The notes: generated by a model from the letters alone, not told the origin. Positions 33,709-43,630 are shown, counted from the first letter of the stretch. The stretch: DNA of 64,000 bases from Streptomyces sp. ST2-7A (GCF_021390475.1 NZ_JAJUWS010000002.1:62001-126000); one strand, 5' to 3'. Numbers and translations: made by a program.

Positions 33709-34233
33709 ATGCTCGGAGATCTGGTGGAACTGCGCGCGATGGACACCTCGGACGCCGAGGCGTTGTGGCGCTGGAACCACGATCCCGCGGTGATGCGCTG
33801 GATGGAGAACGGCCATCCCCAGTCGCCCGCCCGCACGGCGGCGCGGCTGACCGAGCGGGCCCCCAACGGATACGGCGATGTCCTGCTGGGGGTGGAGGTG
33901 CCGGAAGACGGGAAGCTGATCGGTCTCGTCCGACTGACCGGTGCCGAGCCGGAGACCGGGTGCGCCGAACTGACCCTCTACATCGGGGAGAAGGAGTACT
34001 GGGGACGCGGCTACGCCACGGACGCCACGCGGACGGTCTGCCGGTACGGCTTCGAGGAGATGCGCCTGCACCGGATCGAGTTGGACGTGGTGACCGAGAA
34101 CCACGCGGCGCTGCGGGTCTACCGCAAGGTCGGCTTCGTGGAGGAGGGTCGGTTGCGCCAGGTCTTCCGCCGGAACGGCCGGTGGTATGACATGTTCGTC
34201 ATGGGACTGCTGGAGGGTGACCTCCGCTCCTGA
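33709..34233 (+). CDS. RimJ/RimL-type GNAT acetyltransferase
   Basis: A 174-residue GNAT related to ribosomal-protein N-acetyltransferases. It has VELRAMDTSDAEALWRWNHD, the strand CAELTLYIGEKEYWGRGYAT with acetyl-CoA loop residues WGRGYATD, and NHAALRVYRKVGFVEEGRLR, all standard for this subgroup. ATG 33709 is chosen since similarity begins there; its ribosome site is modest. Substrate unknown. Confidence 0.85.
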   Translation: MLGDLVELRAMDTSDAEALWRWNHDPAVMRWMENGHPQSPARTAARLTERAPNGYGDVLLGVEVPEDGKLIGLVRLTGAEPETGCAELTLYIGEKEYWGRGYATDATRTVCRYGFEEMRLHRIELDVVTENHAALRVYRKVGFVEEGRLRQVFRRNGRWYDMFVMGLLEGDLRS

Positions 34234-34439
34234 GCCGGGAGCGGGTTCCGGGTGGTGGCCGGAAAGTCGTGGTCGTGCGGGCCGGGGCCTCCGGGAGGAT
34301 CGAGGGCCGTTCCGCGGAGCGCGGGCGGGGCGGGGGCCGGTGAGCCGGTGTCCTCGGGCGGGGCGCATGAGGGCGCGGCAGGCGGAAGACCGGAACGGGA
34401 ATCCCGGTTCGTCGGCGTACGCGCGGTGGTGGGGCCGGC

Positions 34440-34464
34440 CACCGGGGCGGGGGCCGCCCCGGTG
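34440..34464. terminator. Terminator between convergent GNAT and lipoprotein genes
   Basis: CACCGGGGCGG (34440-34450) and CCGCCCCGGTG (34454-34464) form a perfect 11-bp stem with a GGG loop. Confidence 0.6.
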
Positions 34465-34513
34465 ACCGGGAGGAACGACGGCGGCGCGACCCCGCCGTCG
34501 ATCGGGGCGCGGC

Positions 34514-35062
34514 TCAGTGGTCGGGGCAGAGGAGACGCTCGGCGGCGTCCGCGATGGGCCGGGCCAGGTCGGTGTCGACCTGCTGGTAGTCGATGTAGTA
34601 CTGGGCCGCGACCAATTCCAGGAACTCCTCCTCGCCGGCGTTGCCCGCGTGGTGGTCGGCGATGCGGGTGCAGGTGTCGGCGCCTCGGTAGACGATCTCG
34701 CGCTCGGCCTGCGCGAGGGAGTCGTAGCCCGAGCCCTGCTCGGCGACCAGGCCCGGGTTGATGTCGCGCAGGGCGTCCACCCATGCGGCGCGCTCGTCGG
34801 CGGTGTACACCCGCTCCCCCATCTCGGCCATGCAGCCGTCCTGGAGGTCGCGGTCGAGCAGGTCCTCCTGCCAGGCGTCGCAGGCCGGGGAGTCACCCTC
34901 GTCTCCGCTCTCCGCCGGCTCCGTCTCCCCGGCGGCCTCCGGGGAGACGGAAGAGTCGGTCGAGTCGGCGGGCCCGCCGTCGTCGGTGGTGTCGGTGGTG
35001 TCGCAGGCGGTGAGGGACAGCATGAGTGCGGCGAGAACCGCCGCGCCGGTACGGGATCGCAT
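34514..35062 (-). CDS. Secreted lipoprotein of unknown function
   Basis: A 182-residue lipoprotein: MRSRTGAAVLAALMLSLTAC is a short signal with lipobox LTAC, followed by an Asp/Ser/Glu-rich linker (about 20-55). The mature domain has four cysteines (ACDAWQEDLL, LQDGCMAEMG, GADTCTRIAD, LLCPDH) and YTADERAAWVDALRDINPG. I do not recognise the family. ATG 35062 follows an AGGAT site. A deleted, decayed copy is at 27438-27575, including upstream DNA. Confidence 0.75.
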   Translation of the reverse strand: MRSRTGAAVLAALMLSLTACDTTDTTDDGGPADSTDSSVSPEAAGETEPAESGDEGDSPACDAWQEDLLDRDLQDGCMAEMGERVYTADERAAWVDALRDINPGLVAEQGSGYDSLAQAEREIVYRGADTCTRIADHHAGNAGEEEFLELVAAQYYIDYQQVDTDLARPIADAAERLLCPDH

Positions 35063-36127
35063 GACGGTGATCCTGCCGCGTGGCACGGTGGCGGAGGGTG
35101 AGTGTGACGGTTCGGTTGCGTAAAGGCGTCCGTTCCGGGATATGCGACGCGTGATCATCATCGGGGCCGGCGGGGCAGGCGGTACCGCTCCTTCACCGAG
35201 TGCGCGAGGGCGTCGATGCCCCGCCCGTGCCCGTGCCCTCCGACCCGTACCGCGTCTCCCCTGCTCGGGGGTTCGGCCGGGGCGGCGGGGAAAGCGGGTG
35301 ACACGTCGCGGGAATTCGCCGGTCACACTTCCCACCCCAAGGGGTCACCATCAAACCGGTGTACGAATTCGCACCACCCGACGGAAAGGGGAGTCACCGC
35401 GAACGACGCATCGAACAGAAGTACCGAATGGAATCACGAAACGGCGCACGGGGGAGCGCGCCCGAAGGAATGCCGACGACCGTCCGCACAGGGCGCACGG
35501 AGGGGGAATGGGTGCACGGTCGGGGACGCCCGTGCGTCCGACCCCGGGAATGCACGGAGGTCACTCGACCACCCCCGAAGGCGGACGCGTCGAGTGCCAC
35601 ATCGACCGGCCCGGGGCACGAATTCCCCGCCCGCGACCCCGGCGCGGATCCGCCACGAACGGGGGATGTCTCGCGAGTACGCACGAACCCGCTCCCACCT
35701 GCGGTAACGCCGAAGCAGCGGGACGGTCGGGAAAGTCGGACCGCCCGGGGCTCACGGGTGAGGCACCCCCGCACACCGCCCCCGACATGGGAAAACGAAT
35801 TGCCGTGACCGGCGGGGAACACCGCTCCCGTTTTCTCTGCACCAACCATAGATCGCTCCGTTCATCGAATGAAAAGCGCGCGATCATACCCGAGGGAAGA
35901 CCCGGCGCAGCGGGAAACGAGGTGTTCATCGGATTTGGCTACGAACTCCTCAAGCCGTGTCCTAACCTCTAACCCTCCGCAACGAACACCCGGACCAGGG
36001 GAGGGCCCGGGGAATCGACGGTGGGGGGGGCATGGGCAACAGGCGTCGACGCCTGCCCGCACGGGTGCTCCTCCTTGGGGGTTGAGGAAACACCACGCCG
36101 GGGGCGTGGCAGGTCCCTGGAGGGGTC
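35063..36127. other. Long gene-free stretch upstream of the glycosyltransferase operon
   Basis: Over 1 kb. Frames on both strands are Arg/Pro/Gly-rich, overlap each other and show no family similarity. About 35075-35190 is the ancestral side of the duplicated lipoprotein leader. About 35840-35975 is relatively AT-rich and is the likely promoter area of the operon. A GGAGGGG ribosome site ends the stretch. Confidence 0.55.
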
Positions 36128-37384
36128 TTGTTCACCGCTGTTTTCGTCGTCATCGTCTCGTTGACGCTCTTCTGGATGGCCGCCTTCACACTGTGGTGGC
36201 AGATGCACGCCTGGCGCACGCCGGAGGTGTTGGAGGCCACCCGATTCGGCAGACCGGACGGGGACGCCCACCTGTCGTTCTCCCTGCTGGTGCCCGCGCG
36301 GCACGAGCAGGAGGTCCTGGAGCACACCGTCCGCCGGCTGCTCCTTTCCCACCACCGGGACTACGAGATCCTGGTGATCGTCGGTCACGACGACCCGGAA
36401 ACCGCCGAGGTCGCCGAACGGGTCGCCCGCGACTCCGACGGCCGGGTGCGGGTCATCGTCGACCACAACCAACCCAAGAACAAGCCGAAGGCCCTCAACA
36501 CCGCGCTCCCGCACTGTCGCGGGGACGTGGTCGGGGTCTTCGACGCCGAGGACCAGGTCCATCCGGACCTGCTCTCCCACGTCGACCACGCCTTCCGCAC
36601 CACCGGCGCCGACGTGGTGCAGGGCGGGGTGCAGCTGATCAACTTCCACTCCAGCTGGTACAGCCTGCGCAACTGCCTGGAGTACTTCTTCTGGTTCCGC
36701 AGCCGGCTGCACCTGCACGCGAGCAAGGGGTTCATCCCGCTGGGCGGCAACACCGTCTTCGTCCGCACCGACGTGCTGCGCGTGGCGGAGGGCTGGGACG
36801 AGAACTGCCTGGCCGAGGACTGCGACCTGGGCGTCCGGCTCTCCAGCGCGGGCAAGCGGGTCGTGGTCGCCTACGACGCGGAGATGGTCACCCGCGAGGA
36901 GACCCCCGGTTCGCTGATGGGTCTGCTCAAGCAGCGCACCCGCTGGAACCAGGGCTTCCTGCAGGTCTACCGCAAGGGCGACTGGCGCCGACTGTCCGGC
37001 CTCGGGCGGCGGATGCTGGCCCGCTACACCCTGATGACCCCGTTCCTGCAGGCCTTCACAGGTGTGGTCATCCCGCTGAACGTGGCGGTGGGCCTGCTGC
37101 TCGACGTCCCCGTCGGCGTCGCGATGATCTCCTTCCTGCCGCTGCTGACGATGACCGTCACGTTCGTCTTCGAGGTCGTCGGACTGCACGACTTCGGCCG
37201 GCAGTACGGCTTCCGCATTCGGCTCGCGCACTACCTCAAGCTCATCATCGGCGGCCCGTTCTACCAGGTCCTGCTGGCCGGCGCGGCGATCCGCGCGGTC
37301 TGGCGGGAGCAGCGGGGCCGCAACGAGTGGGAGCTGACCCGGCACACCGGCGCGCACCTCACCCGAGAGGACATCCAGAGGTGA
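36128..37384 (+). CDS. Processive GT2 glycosyltransferase (BcsA/HAS-like)
   Basis: A 418-residue membrane glycosyltransferase that would polymerise or start a surface glycan. An N-terminal helix (2-24) precedes the GT-A domain with LLVPARHEQEVLEHTVRRLL, the DAED metal motif (GVFDAEDQVHP), GGVQLINFHSSWYSLRN, the GG-N substrate-gate segment PLGGNTVFVRTD, AEDCDLGVRL and the processive-type QRTRWNQGFLQ. Helices at about 300-385 form the C-terminal pore. Start is TTG 36128 with GGAGGGG just upstream. The stop overlaps the next gene's GTG. Confidence 0.87.
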   Translation: MFTAVFVVIVSLTLFWMAAFTLWWQMHAWRTPEVLEATRFGRPDGDAHLSFSLLVPARHEQEVLEHTVRRLLLSHHRDYEILVIVGHDDPETAEVAERVARDSDGRVRVIVDHNQPKNKPKALNTALPHCRGDVVGVFDAEDQVHPDLLSHVDHAFRTTGADVVQGGVQLINFHSSWYSLRNCLEYFFWFRSRLHLHASKGFIPLGGNTVFVRTDVLRVAEGWDENCLAEDCDLGVRLSSAGKRVVVAYDAEMVTREETPGSLMGLLKQRTRWNQGFLQVYRKGDWRRLSGLGRRMLARYTLMTPFLQAFTGVVIPLNVAVGLLLDVPVGVAMISFLPLLTMTVTFVFEVVGLHDFGRQYGFRIRLAHYLKLIIGGPFYQVLLAGAAIRAVWREQRGRNEWELTRHTGAHLTREDIQR

Positions 37385-39072
37385 CCACCACACTTCCCGC
37401 GCTGCCCGCGACCTCCTCGTCGACGAATTCACCGACGGGTTCACCGACCGCTCCGCCGACCGCTCCGCCGAAGTCCCCGTCGGGGTCGGGGAGACCGGCG
37501 GTGGACGCCCGACGCCCGACTCCGGTGCGCACCGGCCGGACCGACGCGTTGCTGTGCTCGGCGCTACTGATCGTGATCACGGCGGTGCAGGCCTGGAACA
37601 TGTCGCGCTTCCCGGGGTTGAGCGACGACGAGGGCACCTACCTCGCCCAGGCATGGGCCGTGCAGCAGGGCGAGGGCATGACCCACTACACCTACTGGTA
37701 CGACCACCCCCCGCTGGGATGGATCCAGATCGCCGCGCTGACCCGGATACCCGCCTGGTTCGCTCCCGAGGCGATGACCGTGGGGACGATGCGGTACGCC
37801 ATGCTCGGGATCTCGGCGGTCTGCGCGATCCTCGTCTACCTGCTGGCCCGGCGGCTGCGGCTGCCGATGTGGGCGGCGGGTCTGGCGATGGTGCTCTTCG
37901 GTCTCTCCCCACTGTCCGTGGTGCTCCAGCGGCAGATCTTCCTGGACAACATCGCGGTGATGTGGATGCTGGTGGCCTTCTGGCTGGCGTCCTCGCCCAA
38001 CCGTCACCTGTGGCACCACTTCGCGGCCGGTATCGCCGGCGCGGTCTCGGTGCTCACCAAGGAGACGATGCTGCTGGTGCTGCCGGCGCTGCTGGTGACG
38101 ATGTGGCGGCACAGCCACCGCGACACCCGCAAGTTCGCCGTCAGCGGCGCCATCACCGGCTGCTTCCTGATCGGCCTGCTCTATCCGCTGTACGCGCTGC
38201 TCAACCACGAGTTGTTCCCCGGCACGCGGCACGTGTCGCTGATCGAGGGCGCGATCTACCAACTGACCCGGCCCGGTTCGGGCTCGGTCCTCGACCCGAC
38301 CTCCGATTCGCACAGCGTGCTGATGGCCTGGTTGTACTACGACCGGGTGCTGCCGGTGGGAGGGCTGCTCGGCGCGGTGGCGGTGCTGTGCGCGACCCGC
38401 TGGTCGGTGACCGCGCGGGCGATGGCCGGACCGGCGCTGGTGGTCGTGATCCTGGCCGTGATCGCCCTGCGGCCGTCCGGCTACCTGCCGGCGATGTACG
38501 TCATCCAGGCCCTGCCGTTCCTGGCGCTGCTGCTGGCCGCGCTGGTGGCGAGCGTCGCGCACCTGGTGCTGCGGCGCGGCCGACCGACCGGGCGCGGCCG
38601 GGAGGGGCGCGGGACGACCGTCGTCCGGTGGACGGTGGCCGGCGCGCTCGCGACCGGCGCGCTGCTGCCCGTCGTGCCGCAGTGGTACGACGGCAATCGG
38701 ACCGCGATGACCGAGGACGCCAACGCCGGCTATCGGGCCGCCGCCGTCTGGATGCGCGAGGAGGTGCCGAACCCGGAGAGCGTCCGGGTTCTGGTGGACG
38801 ACGCGCTGTGGCTGGACCTGGTGCACGCGGGCTACGAGCCCGGCCCCGGCGTCATCTGGTTCTACAAGGCCGACCTGGACCCGGCGGTGACGCGGACCCT
38901 GCCGAACGGCTGGCGGGACGTGGACTACGTGGTCGCGTCCCCGACCGTGCGGCGCGACGCCGTTGACCTGCCCATCGTCAAGGGCGCAATCGAGAACTCG
39001 ACGCCGGTGGCCGTCTTCGGCACCGGTGAGGACCGGATCGAGATCCGGCGGATCGTGGGAGGCGACCGATGA
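37381..39072 (+). CDS. GT39-type polytopic membrane glycosyltransferase (GT-C)
   Basis: A 563-residue protein. After a Ser/Thr/Pro-rich cytosolic lead (1-55), the first helix and the GT-C acidic loop LSDDEGTYLAQAW appear, then TYWYDHPPLGW and a series of 9-10 helices, with a periplasmic C-terminal domain (about 435-563, ending EDRIEIRRIVGGDR). GT39-like proteins transfer sugars from polyprenyl-phosphate donors. GTG 37381 overlaps the upstream stop (GTGA). The downstream DPM-synthase-like gene could supply the lipid-linked sugar. Confidence 0.87.
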   Translation: MTTTLPALPATSSSTNSPTGSPTAPPTAPPKSPSGSGRPAVDARRPTPVRTGRTDALLCSALLIVITAVQAWNMSRFPGLSDDEGTYLAQAWAVQQGEGMTHYTYWYDHPPLGWIQIAALTRIPAWFAPEAMTVGTMRYAMLGISAVCAILVYLLARRLRLPMWAAGLAMVLFGLSPLSVVLQRQIFLDNIAVMWMLVAFWLASSPNRHLWHHFAAGIAGAVSVLTKETMLLVLPALLVTMWRHSHRDTRKFAVSGAITGCFLIGLLYPLYALLNHELFPGTRHVSLIEGAIYQLTRPGSGSVLDPTSDSHSVLMAWLYYDRVLPVGGLLGAVAVLCATRWSVTARAMAGPALVVVILAVIALRPSGYLPAMYVIQALPFLALLLAALVASVAHLVLRRGRPTGRGREGRGTTVVRWTVAGALATGALLPVVPQWYDGNRTAMTEDANAGYRAAAVWMREEVPNPESVRVLVDDALWLDLVHAGYEPGPGVIWFYKADLDPAVTRTLPNGWRDVDYVVASPTVRRDAVDLPIVKGAIENSTPVAVFGTGEDRIEIRRIVGGDR

Positions 39073-40403
39073 CCACACACCACTCCACCGGTACGCCCAC
39101 CGGCTTCCCCGGCACGCCCGGGCCCCCGTCCCCGACGGGGCGCCGCTCCGGGATCCTCGGTGACCGCGTCGCGTTCCCGACCGGCTCGGGGGTCGTCCCG
39201 ACGACGGACCCGACGTCGGGTTCGGTCACCGGCGCGGTCCCGCTCCCGGTGCCGGACCCGACGGCGCCCCCCACCGGTGGGACGCTGACCCTGATCGTCC
39301 CGACCTTCAACGAGGCGGGGAACATCCGCGAGTTGCTGCGGCAGTTGGGCGAGGCGCTGCCGGCCGGCGACCGGTGCCGGGTGGTCTTCGTCGACGACAG
39401 CACCGACGAGACGCCGCGGATCATCGAGGAGGCCGCGCCGACCTGCCGCTTCCCGGTGTCGGTGATCCACCGCGAGACGCCCACCGGCGGCCTGGGCGGC
39501 GCCGTCGTGGAGGGGATGCGAGCCGCCGACACCGACTGGATCGCGGTGATGGACGCCGACCTGCAGCACCCGCCGTCACTGGTGCCCGAGTTGATCGCGA
39601 CCGGCGAGCGCGCCGGAGCCGACCTGGTGGTGGCCAGCCGCTACATTCCGGGCGGCAGCCGGGAGGGACTGGCCGGCGGCTACCGGGTGGCGGTCTCCCG
39701 GGGCGCGACCCGGCTGACGAAGGGGTTGTTCCCGCGCCGGTTGCGGGGGGTCAGCGACCCGATGAGCGGGTTCTTCGCGATCCGGCGGGAGATCGTCACG
39801 GCGGAGGTCCTCAAGCCACTGGGCTACAAGATCCTGCTGGAGTTGGCGGTGCGCTGCCGGCCGCGCGTCGTGGCCGAGGTGCCGTTCGTCTTCCAGGACC
39901 GGTTCGCCGGGGAGTCCAAGTCCACGGCGAGGGAGGGGATGCGCTTCCTGCGGCACCTGCTGTCCCTGCGGACCGCCTCGGCGACGGCCCGGATGATGGT
40001 CTTCGGCCTGATCGGCGTCACCGGCTTCCTGCCGAACCTGTGGGCGCTGTACCTGCTGACCGCCGGGGGGATGCACTACCTGCCGTCGGTGATCCTGGCC
40101 AACCAGTGCGGCGTGGCCTGGAACTTCCTGTTGTCGGAGAGCCTGCTCTTCCGCGATCGGCGCGGTCACCGGCACTGGGCGGACCGGGCCGGGCGGTTCA
40201 CGCTGTTGGCCAACGCCGACCTGGTCCTACGGGTGCCGTTGATCGCGCTGTTGGTGGAGAGCCCGGGAGTGGCGGTGCTGCCGGCGACCGCCCTGGCGCT
40301 GCTGGTCACCTTCGTCCTGCGGTTCGTCGCCACCGAGATGCTGGTGTACCTGCCGCGCCGGGACCGGGACCGGGACCGGGATCGGGGCGACCGCCTCGCC
40401 TGA
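39069..40403 (+). CDS. Polyprenyl-phosphate sugar synthase with GtrA domain
   Basis: A 444-residue fusion. After a Pro/Gly/Thr-rich lead (1-75), a GT2 domain of the dolichol-phosphate-mannose-synthase type (TLIVPTFNEAGNIRELL, VFVDDSTDETP, AVMDADLQHPP, SDPMSGFFAIRRE, FQDRFAGESK) leads to a GtrA-like four-helix domain (about 310-430, FGLIGVTGFLPNLW). It probably makes polyprenyl-phosphate-hexose and helps flip it, feeding the GT39 enzyme upstream. ATG 39069 overlaps the preceding stop as ATGA. The C-terminus ends in a DR repeat. Confidence 0.88.
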   Translation: MTTHHSTGTPTGFPGTPGPPSPTGRRSGILGDRVAFPTGSGVVPTTDPTSGSVTGAVPLPVPDPTAPPTGGTLTLIVPTFNEAGNIRELLRQLGEALPAGDRCRVVFVDDSTDETPRIIEEAAPTCRFPVSVIHRETPTGGLGGAVVEGMRAADTDWIAVMDADLQHPPSLVPELIATGERAGADLVVASRYIPGGSREGLAGGYRVAVSRGATRLTKGLFPRRLRGVSDPMSGFFAIRREIVTAEVLKPLGYKILLELAVRCRPRVVAEVPFVFQDRFAGESKSTAREGMRFLRHLLSLRTASATARMMVFGLIGVTGFLPNLWALYLLTAGGMHYLPSVILANQCGVAWNFLLSESLLFRDRRGHRHWADRAGRFTLLANADLVLRVPLIALLVESPGVAVLPATALALLVTFVLRFVATEMLVYLPRRDRDRDRDRGDRLA

Positions 40404-40842
40404 GCCGGGGCCCGCCCCCGCGCCCGTATCCGTCACCGCCGAGTCGGGCGGCGCCTCCCGGTGACGGGATGTCACCCGCCGGCCGGGACCGGCGACCGGG
40501 CGACCGGCGCCGAATCGATCGTCGGGGCCACGGAGGGAGCCGTTCGCGGCTCCGCGCCGGCGGCCGACGAGCCGCACCCCTCCGAACCGAGCCGCACCCA
40601 TCGCCCCCCGCCGGGTCCCCGTAGCGGATCCGAGTCCGGACCCCGGCGGGACCGGCGGACGGGTCCCCCCACCGGGGGCGACCCCGCGGGCCCGTCACCG
40701 CCGGCGGCACCACCGGCACCGGTCACATCCCCCTGTCCGCGCCGGCCGAGTCACCCATGGCGCCCCGTACCGCCCCGGGCCCTACCACCCCGGGGAAAGG
40801 CACCACCCGCACCGCCCGCACCACCGGCACGAAGGGACCCGC
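40404..40842. other. Gap before the oxidase gene
   Basis: About 440 bases without a credible gene. No clear terminator separates the glycosyltransferases from the oxidase, so read-through is possible; a separate promoter may also be present. Confidence 0.5.
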
Positions 40843-43437
40843 ATGTCCGCACCACCCGCACCGACCCCGCCCGACGTCCCCCGCGTACCCGTCGCCGCCC
40901 CGTCCGGGGCGGCCCCGCGCGCCGCCCGCCACCGAGCGCGGCGCGCGCTCACCGCGCCGCTGCTGGTCGCCCTGGTGGCGGCCTCCGCGGTGCTGGCCGT
41001 CCCGCCGCGCGAGGCGGCGGCCGAGCCGAACCTCATCACCAACCCCGGCTTCGAGACCCCCGGCACCGGTGACATGCCCGCCTGCTGGTCCCGCTCCGGT
41101 TGGGGTGACCACGACTTCACCATCGAGCCGACCACCGACGCCCACACCGGCACCACCGCCATGTCGGTGACCCTGGACAACCGGGAGAGCGGCGACCGCA
41201 AGGCGCTGATCACCGAGAGCACCGAGTGCGCCCCCGAGGTCGACGAGGGCGCGCAGTACGACCTGTCGGTGCACTACAAGGCGACCACCCCGAGCGTGGC
41301 GATCACCCTGTTCCGGCACGACACCGCGCTGGGCTGGCAGTACTGGACCGACGTCTCCACCCTGCCGGCGGCGGCCGACTGGGAGCAGGCGCGGGTGCGC
41401 ACCCCGCTCGTCCCGCCGGACACCGACCGGATCTCCTGGGGCGTGTCGCTCTTCGGCGACGGCACCCTGATCACCGACGACCACGCGATGGTCGAGGTGG
41501 GGGCGCCGGCGCCGGACCCGGTGTGCACGGGCACCGCGCGGGAGTGCGCCGAGGGCGTCTGGGACGTGCTGCCGGTGGACAACCCGGTGCGCAGCATGCA
41601 CTCCGTGGTCCTGCACAACGGCAAAGTGCTGCTGATCGCCGGTTCCGGCAACGACGAGGACCTGTTCGCCGCCGGCACCTTCACCTCGGCCGTGTACGAC
41701 CCGTCGGACGGCTCGTACACCGTCATCCCCACCCCGGTGGACATGTTCTGCGCCGGGCACGTGCAGCTCGCCGACGGCCGGGTGCTGGTGATGAGCGGCA
41801 ACCAGGCGTACCCGGCGCCCGACGGCTCGCACGACTACCAGGGGTTCAAGGACTCCTACCTCTTCGACCCCGACACCGAGACGTACATCCCCACCAACGA
41901 CATGAACGACGGGCACTGGTACCCCTCGGCGACCATCCTCGGCAACGGCGATGTGCTCTCCTTCGGCGGTCTGCGCGAGGACTCCACCGGCAGTGTGACC
42001 GCCGAGCGCTGGTCGCACGAGCACGAGGAGTGGCTGCCGCCGCACCGGGTGAACCAGACCTGGTCGTTCTGGGGCCTGTACCCGGCGATGATCCTCATGC
42101 AGGACGGTCGGCTGTTCTACTCCGGCAGCCACGTCTTCGGCGACGGCCTGCCGGGGACCGGCGCCTCGATCCACGACCACGACGCCAACACCATCACCGA
42201 CGTGCCCGGGCTGCGCGCCAAGGACGAGCGGGACCAGTCGGCGAGCGTGCTGCTGCCGCCCGCCCGGGACCAGCGGGTGCTGACCATCGGCGGCGGCAAC
42301 ATCAACACCAACCCCGAGGCCAACCGGCTGACCGACATCATCGACCTCAAGGACCCGAACCCGGAGTACCGGCCGGGTCCGCCGCTGCCGCAGGGAACGG
42401 TCGACCTCGGCGCGGGCCCGGTCCCGCAGACCGGTGACCAGGGAAAGATGTACCTCTCGGCGGTGCTGCTGCCGGACGGCACGGTGCTGGAGACCGGTGG
42501 TGCCCTGCACAACCGGGCCGATCCCGTCTTCTCCGCATCCGTCTTCGACCCGACGACCGACACCTTCACCCCCGTCGCCGCCGACCCACAGGCGCGCGGC
42601 TACCACTCCTCGGCCTTCCTGCTACCCGACGGCCGGGTGATGGCCACCGGCGACAACCCGGGCGACGGGTCGTGGAACCACAAGGTCTCCGTCTACAGCC
42701 CGCCCTACCTCTTCAAGGGAGCACGCCCAAAGATCACCTCCGTGGACGGCGGCCACTGGGAGTACGGGGAGACCCGGTCGATCACCGTGGACCGGCCGAT
42801 CACAGGGGCGGCCCTGATCCGCCCGGCCGCCGTCACCCACTCCTCCGACCCCAACCAGCGGTTCGTGGACCTGCCGATGACCGTGGCCCCCAACGGCACC
42901 GACATCGACCTGCGCGTGACGGGCAACCCCAACCTGGCCCCGCCCGGCTGGTACATGCTCTTCACCGTGGACGCCAACGGGGTGCCCTCGGAGGCCGAGT
43001 GGGTGCGGGTCGGGGAGACCGACGCGCAGGCGTTGGCCACCGCCCTGGAGACGGCGCACGTCCACGACTTCGCCGGTGACCTCGACGCCGAGCCGCGCGG
43101 TCCGGAGCCGTACCGCGAGTCGGTGCCGGTCGGGCCGGCCATCGACGTGGAGCGGGCGGGGGCCGGGGCCCCGGAGGGCCAGATGGTCGGCATCTCCGGT
43201 TGTGAGCGGGCCTACGGCGCCGCGGGGGTCTGCGTGCCGACGGTCTTCCCGGAGTCGGTGTCGCCGACGCCCATGGAGCGCTGCTCCTGGCTGCGGGAAC
43301 GCGGCATCGGGGAACAGGTGGTGAACGGGGCGGAGGATCCGCTGGAGCTGGACCCGGACGGGGACGGGGTGGCCTGTGGCACGGGCGACCTGCGGATCTC
43401 CCGGCCGCTCGACCACCTCCACCTCCACCGGCACTGA
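40843..43437 (+). CDS. Secreted galactose-oxidase-like copper radical oxidase with Excalibur-like tail
   Basis: An 864-residue exported enzyme. A basic N-terminus and hydrophobic stretch (about 35-65) end near EAAAE. Residues 66-225 form a carbohydrate-binding-like beta module (NLITNPGFETPGTGD). A kelch propeller and DUF1929 domain (about 235-720) keep the galactose-oxidase set: C303 (MFCAGH) to cross-link with Y360 (WYPSAT), Y587-H588 (GYHSSAFLLPDGRV) and H666 (AVTHSSDPNQR). The C-terminus (about 780-850) has paired cysteines and DPDGDGVACG, an Excalibur-type calcium motif. GlxA of S. lividans, of this family, acts with the CslA synthase at hyphal tips. ATG 40843 follows GAAGGGA. Confidence 0.9.
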   Translation: MSAPPAPTPPDVPRVPVAAPSGAAPRAARHRARRALTAPLLVALVAASAVLAVPPREAAAEPNLITNPGFETPGTGDMPACWSRSGWGDHDFTIEPTTDAHTGTTAMSVTLDNRESGDRKALITESTECAPEVDEGAQYDLSVHYKATTPSVAITLFRHDTALGWQYWTDVSTLPAAADWEQARVRTPLVPPDTDRISWGVSLFGDGTLITDDHAMVEVGAPAPDPVCTGTARECAEGVWDVLPVDNPVRSMHSVVLHNGKVLLIAGSGNDEDLFAAGTFTSAVYDPSDGSYTVIPTPVDMFCAGHVQLADGRVLVMSGNQAYPAPDGSHDYQGFKDSYLFDPDTETYIPTNDMNDGHWYPSATILGNGDVLSFGGLREDSTGSVTAERWSHEHEEWLPPHRVNQTWSFWGLYPAMILMQDGRLFYSGSHVFGDGLPGTGASIHDHDANTITDVPGLRAKDERDQSASVLLPPARDQRVLTIGGGNINTNPEANRLTDIIDLKDPNPEYRPGPPLPQGTVDLGAGPVPQTGDQGKMYLSAVLLPDGTVLETGGALHNRADPVFSASVFDPTTDTFTPVAADPQARGYHSSAFLLPDGRVMATGDNPGDGSWNHKVSVYSPPYLFKGARPKITSVDGGHWEYGETRSITVDRPITGAALIRPAAVTHSSDPNQRFVDLPMTVAPNGTDIDLRVTGNPNLAPPGWYMLFTVDANGVPSEAEWVRVGETDAQALATALETAHVHDFAGDLDAEPRGPEPYRESVPVGPAIDVERAGAGAPEGQMVGISGCERAYGAAGVCVPTVFPESVSPTPMERCSWLRERGIGEQVVNGAEDPLELDPDGDGVACGTGDLRISRPLDHLHLHRH

Positions 43438-43551
43438 CCGGGAACGGGACCGGAACCCGGGGCGCGGTCTCGGGGGCACCGGCACCACGCCCCGGGGGAA
43501 CGCCCCCAACGATCGGGGCCCGGCAAACCCGAGGGCCCCGGGAACGACGAC

Positions 43552-43592
43552 GGGGAGCGGCCGTCCGCGCCCGACGCGGACGGCCGCTCCCC
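43552..43592. terminator. Strong bidirectional terminator
   Basis: GGGGAGCGGCCGTCCGCG (43552-43569) pairs perfectly with 43575-43592, an 18-bp stem with a five-base loop, between the convergent oxidase and DUF4394 genes. Confidence 0.88.
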
Positions 43593-43630
43593 GTTCCGGG
43601 TCCCGTCGGGACCAGCGCGATCGGCGGTGA

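Noticed and set aside
35142..35972. Frame beginning MRRVIIIGAGGAGG, suggestive of a Rossmann protein
   Set aside because: After the glycine-rich start the frame turns into Arg/Pro/Thr-rich sequence with no fold motifs; the start belongs to a duplicated non-coding leader.
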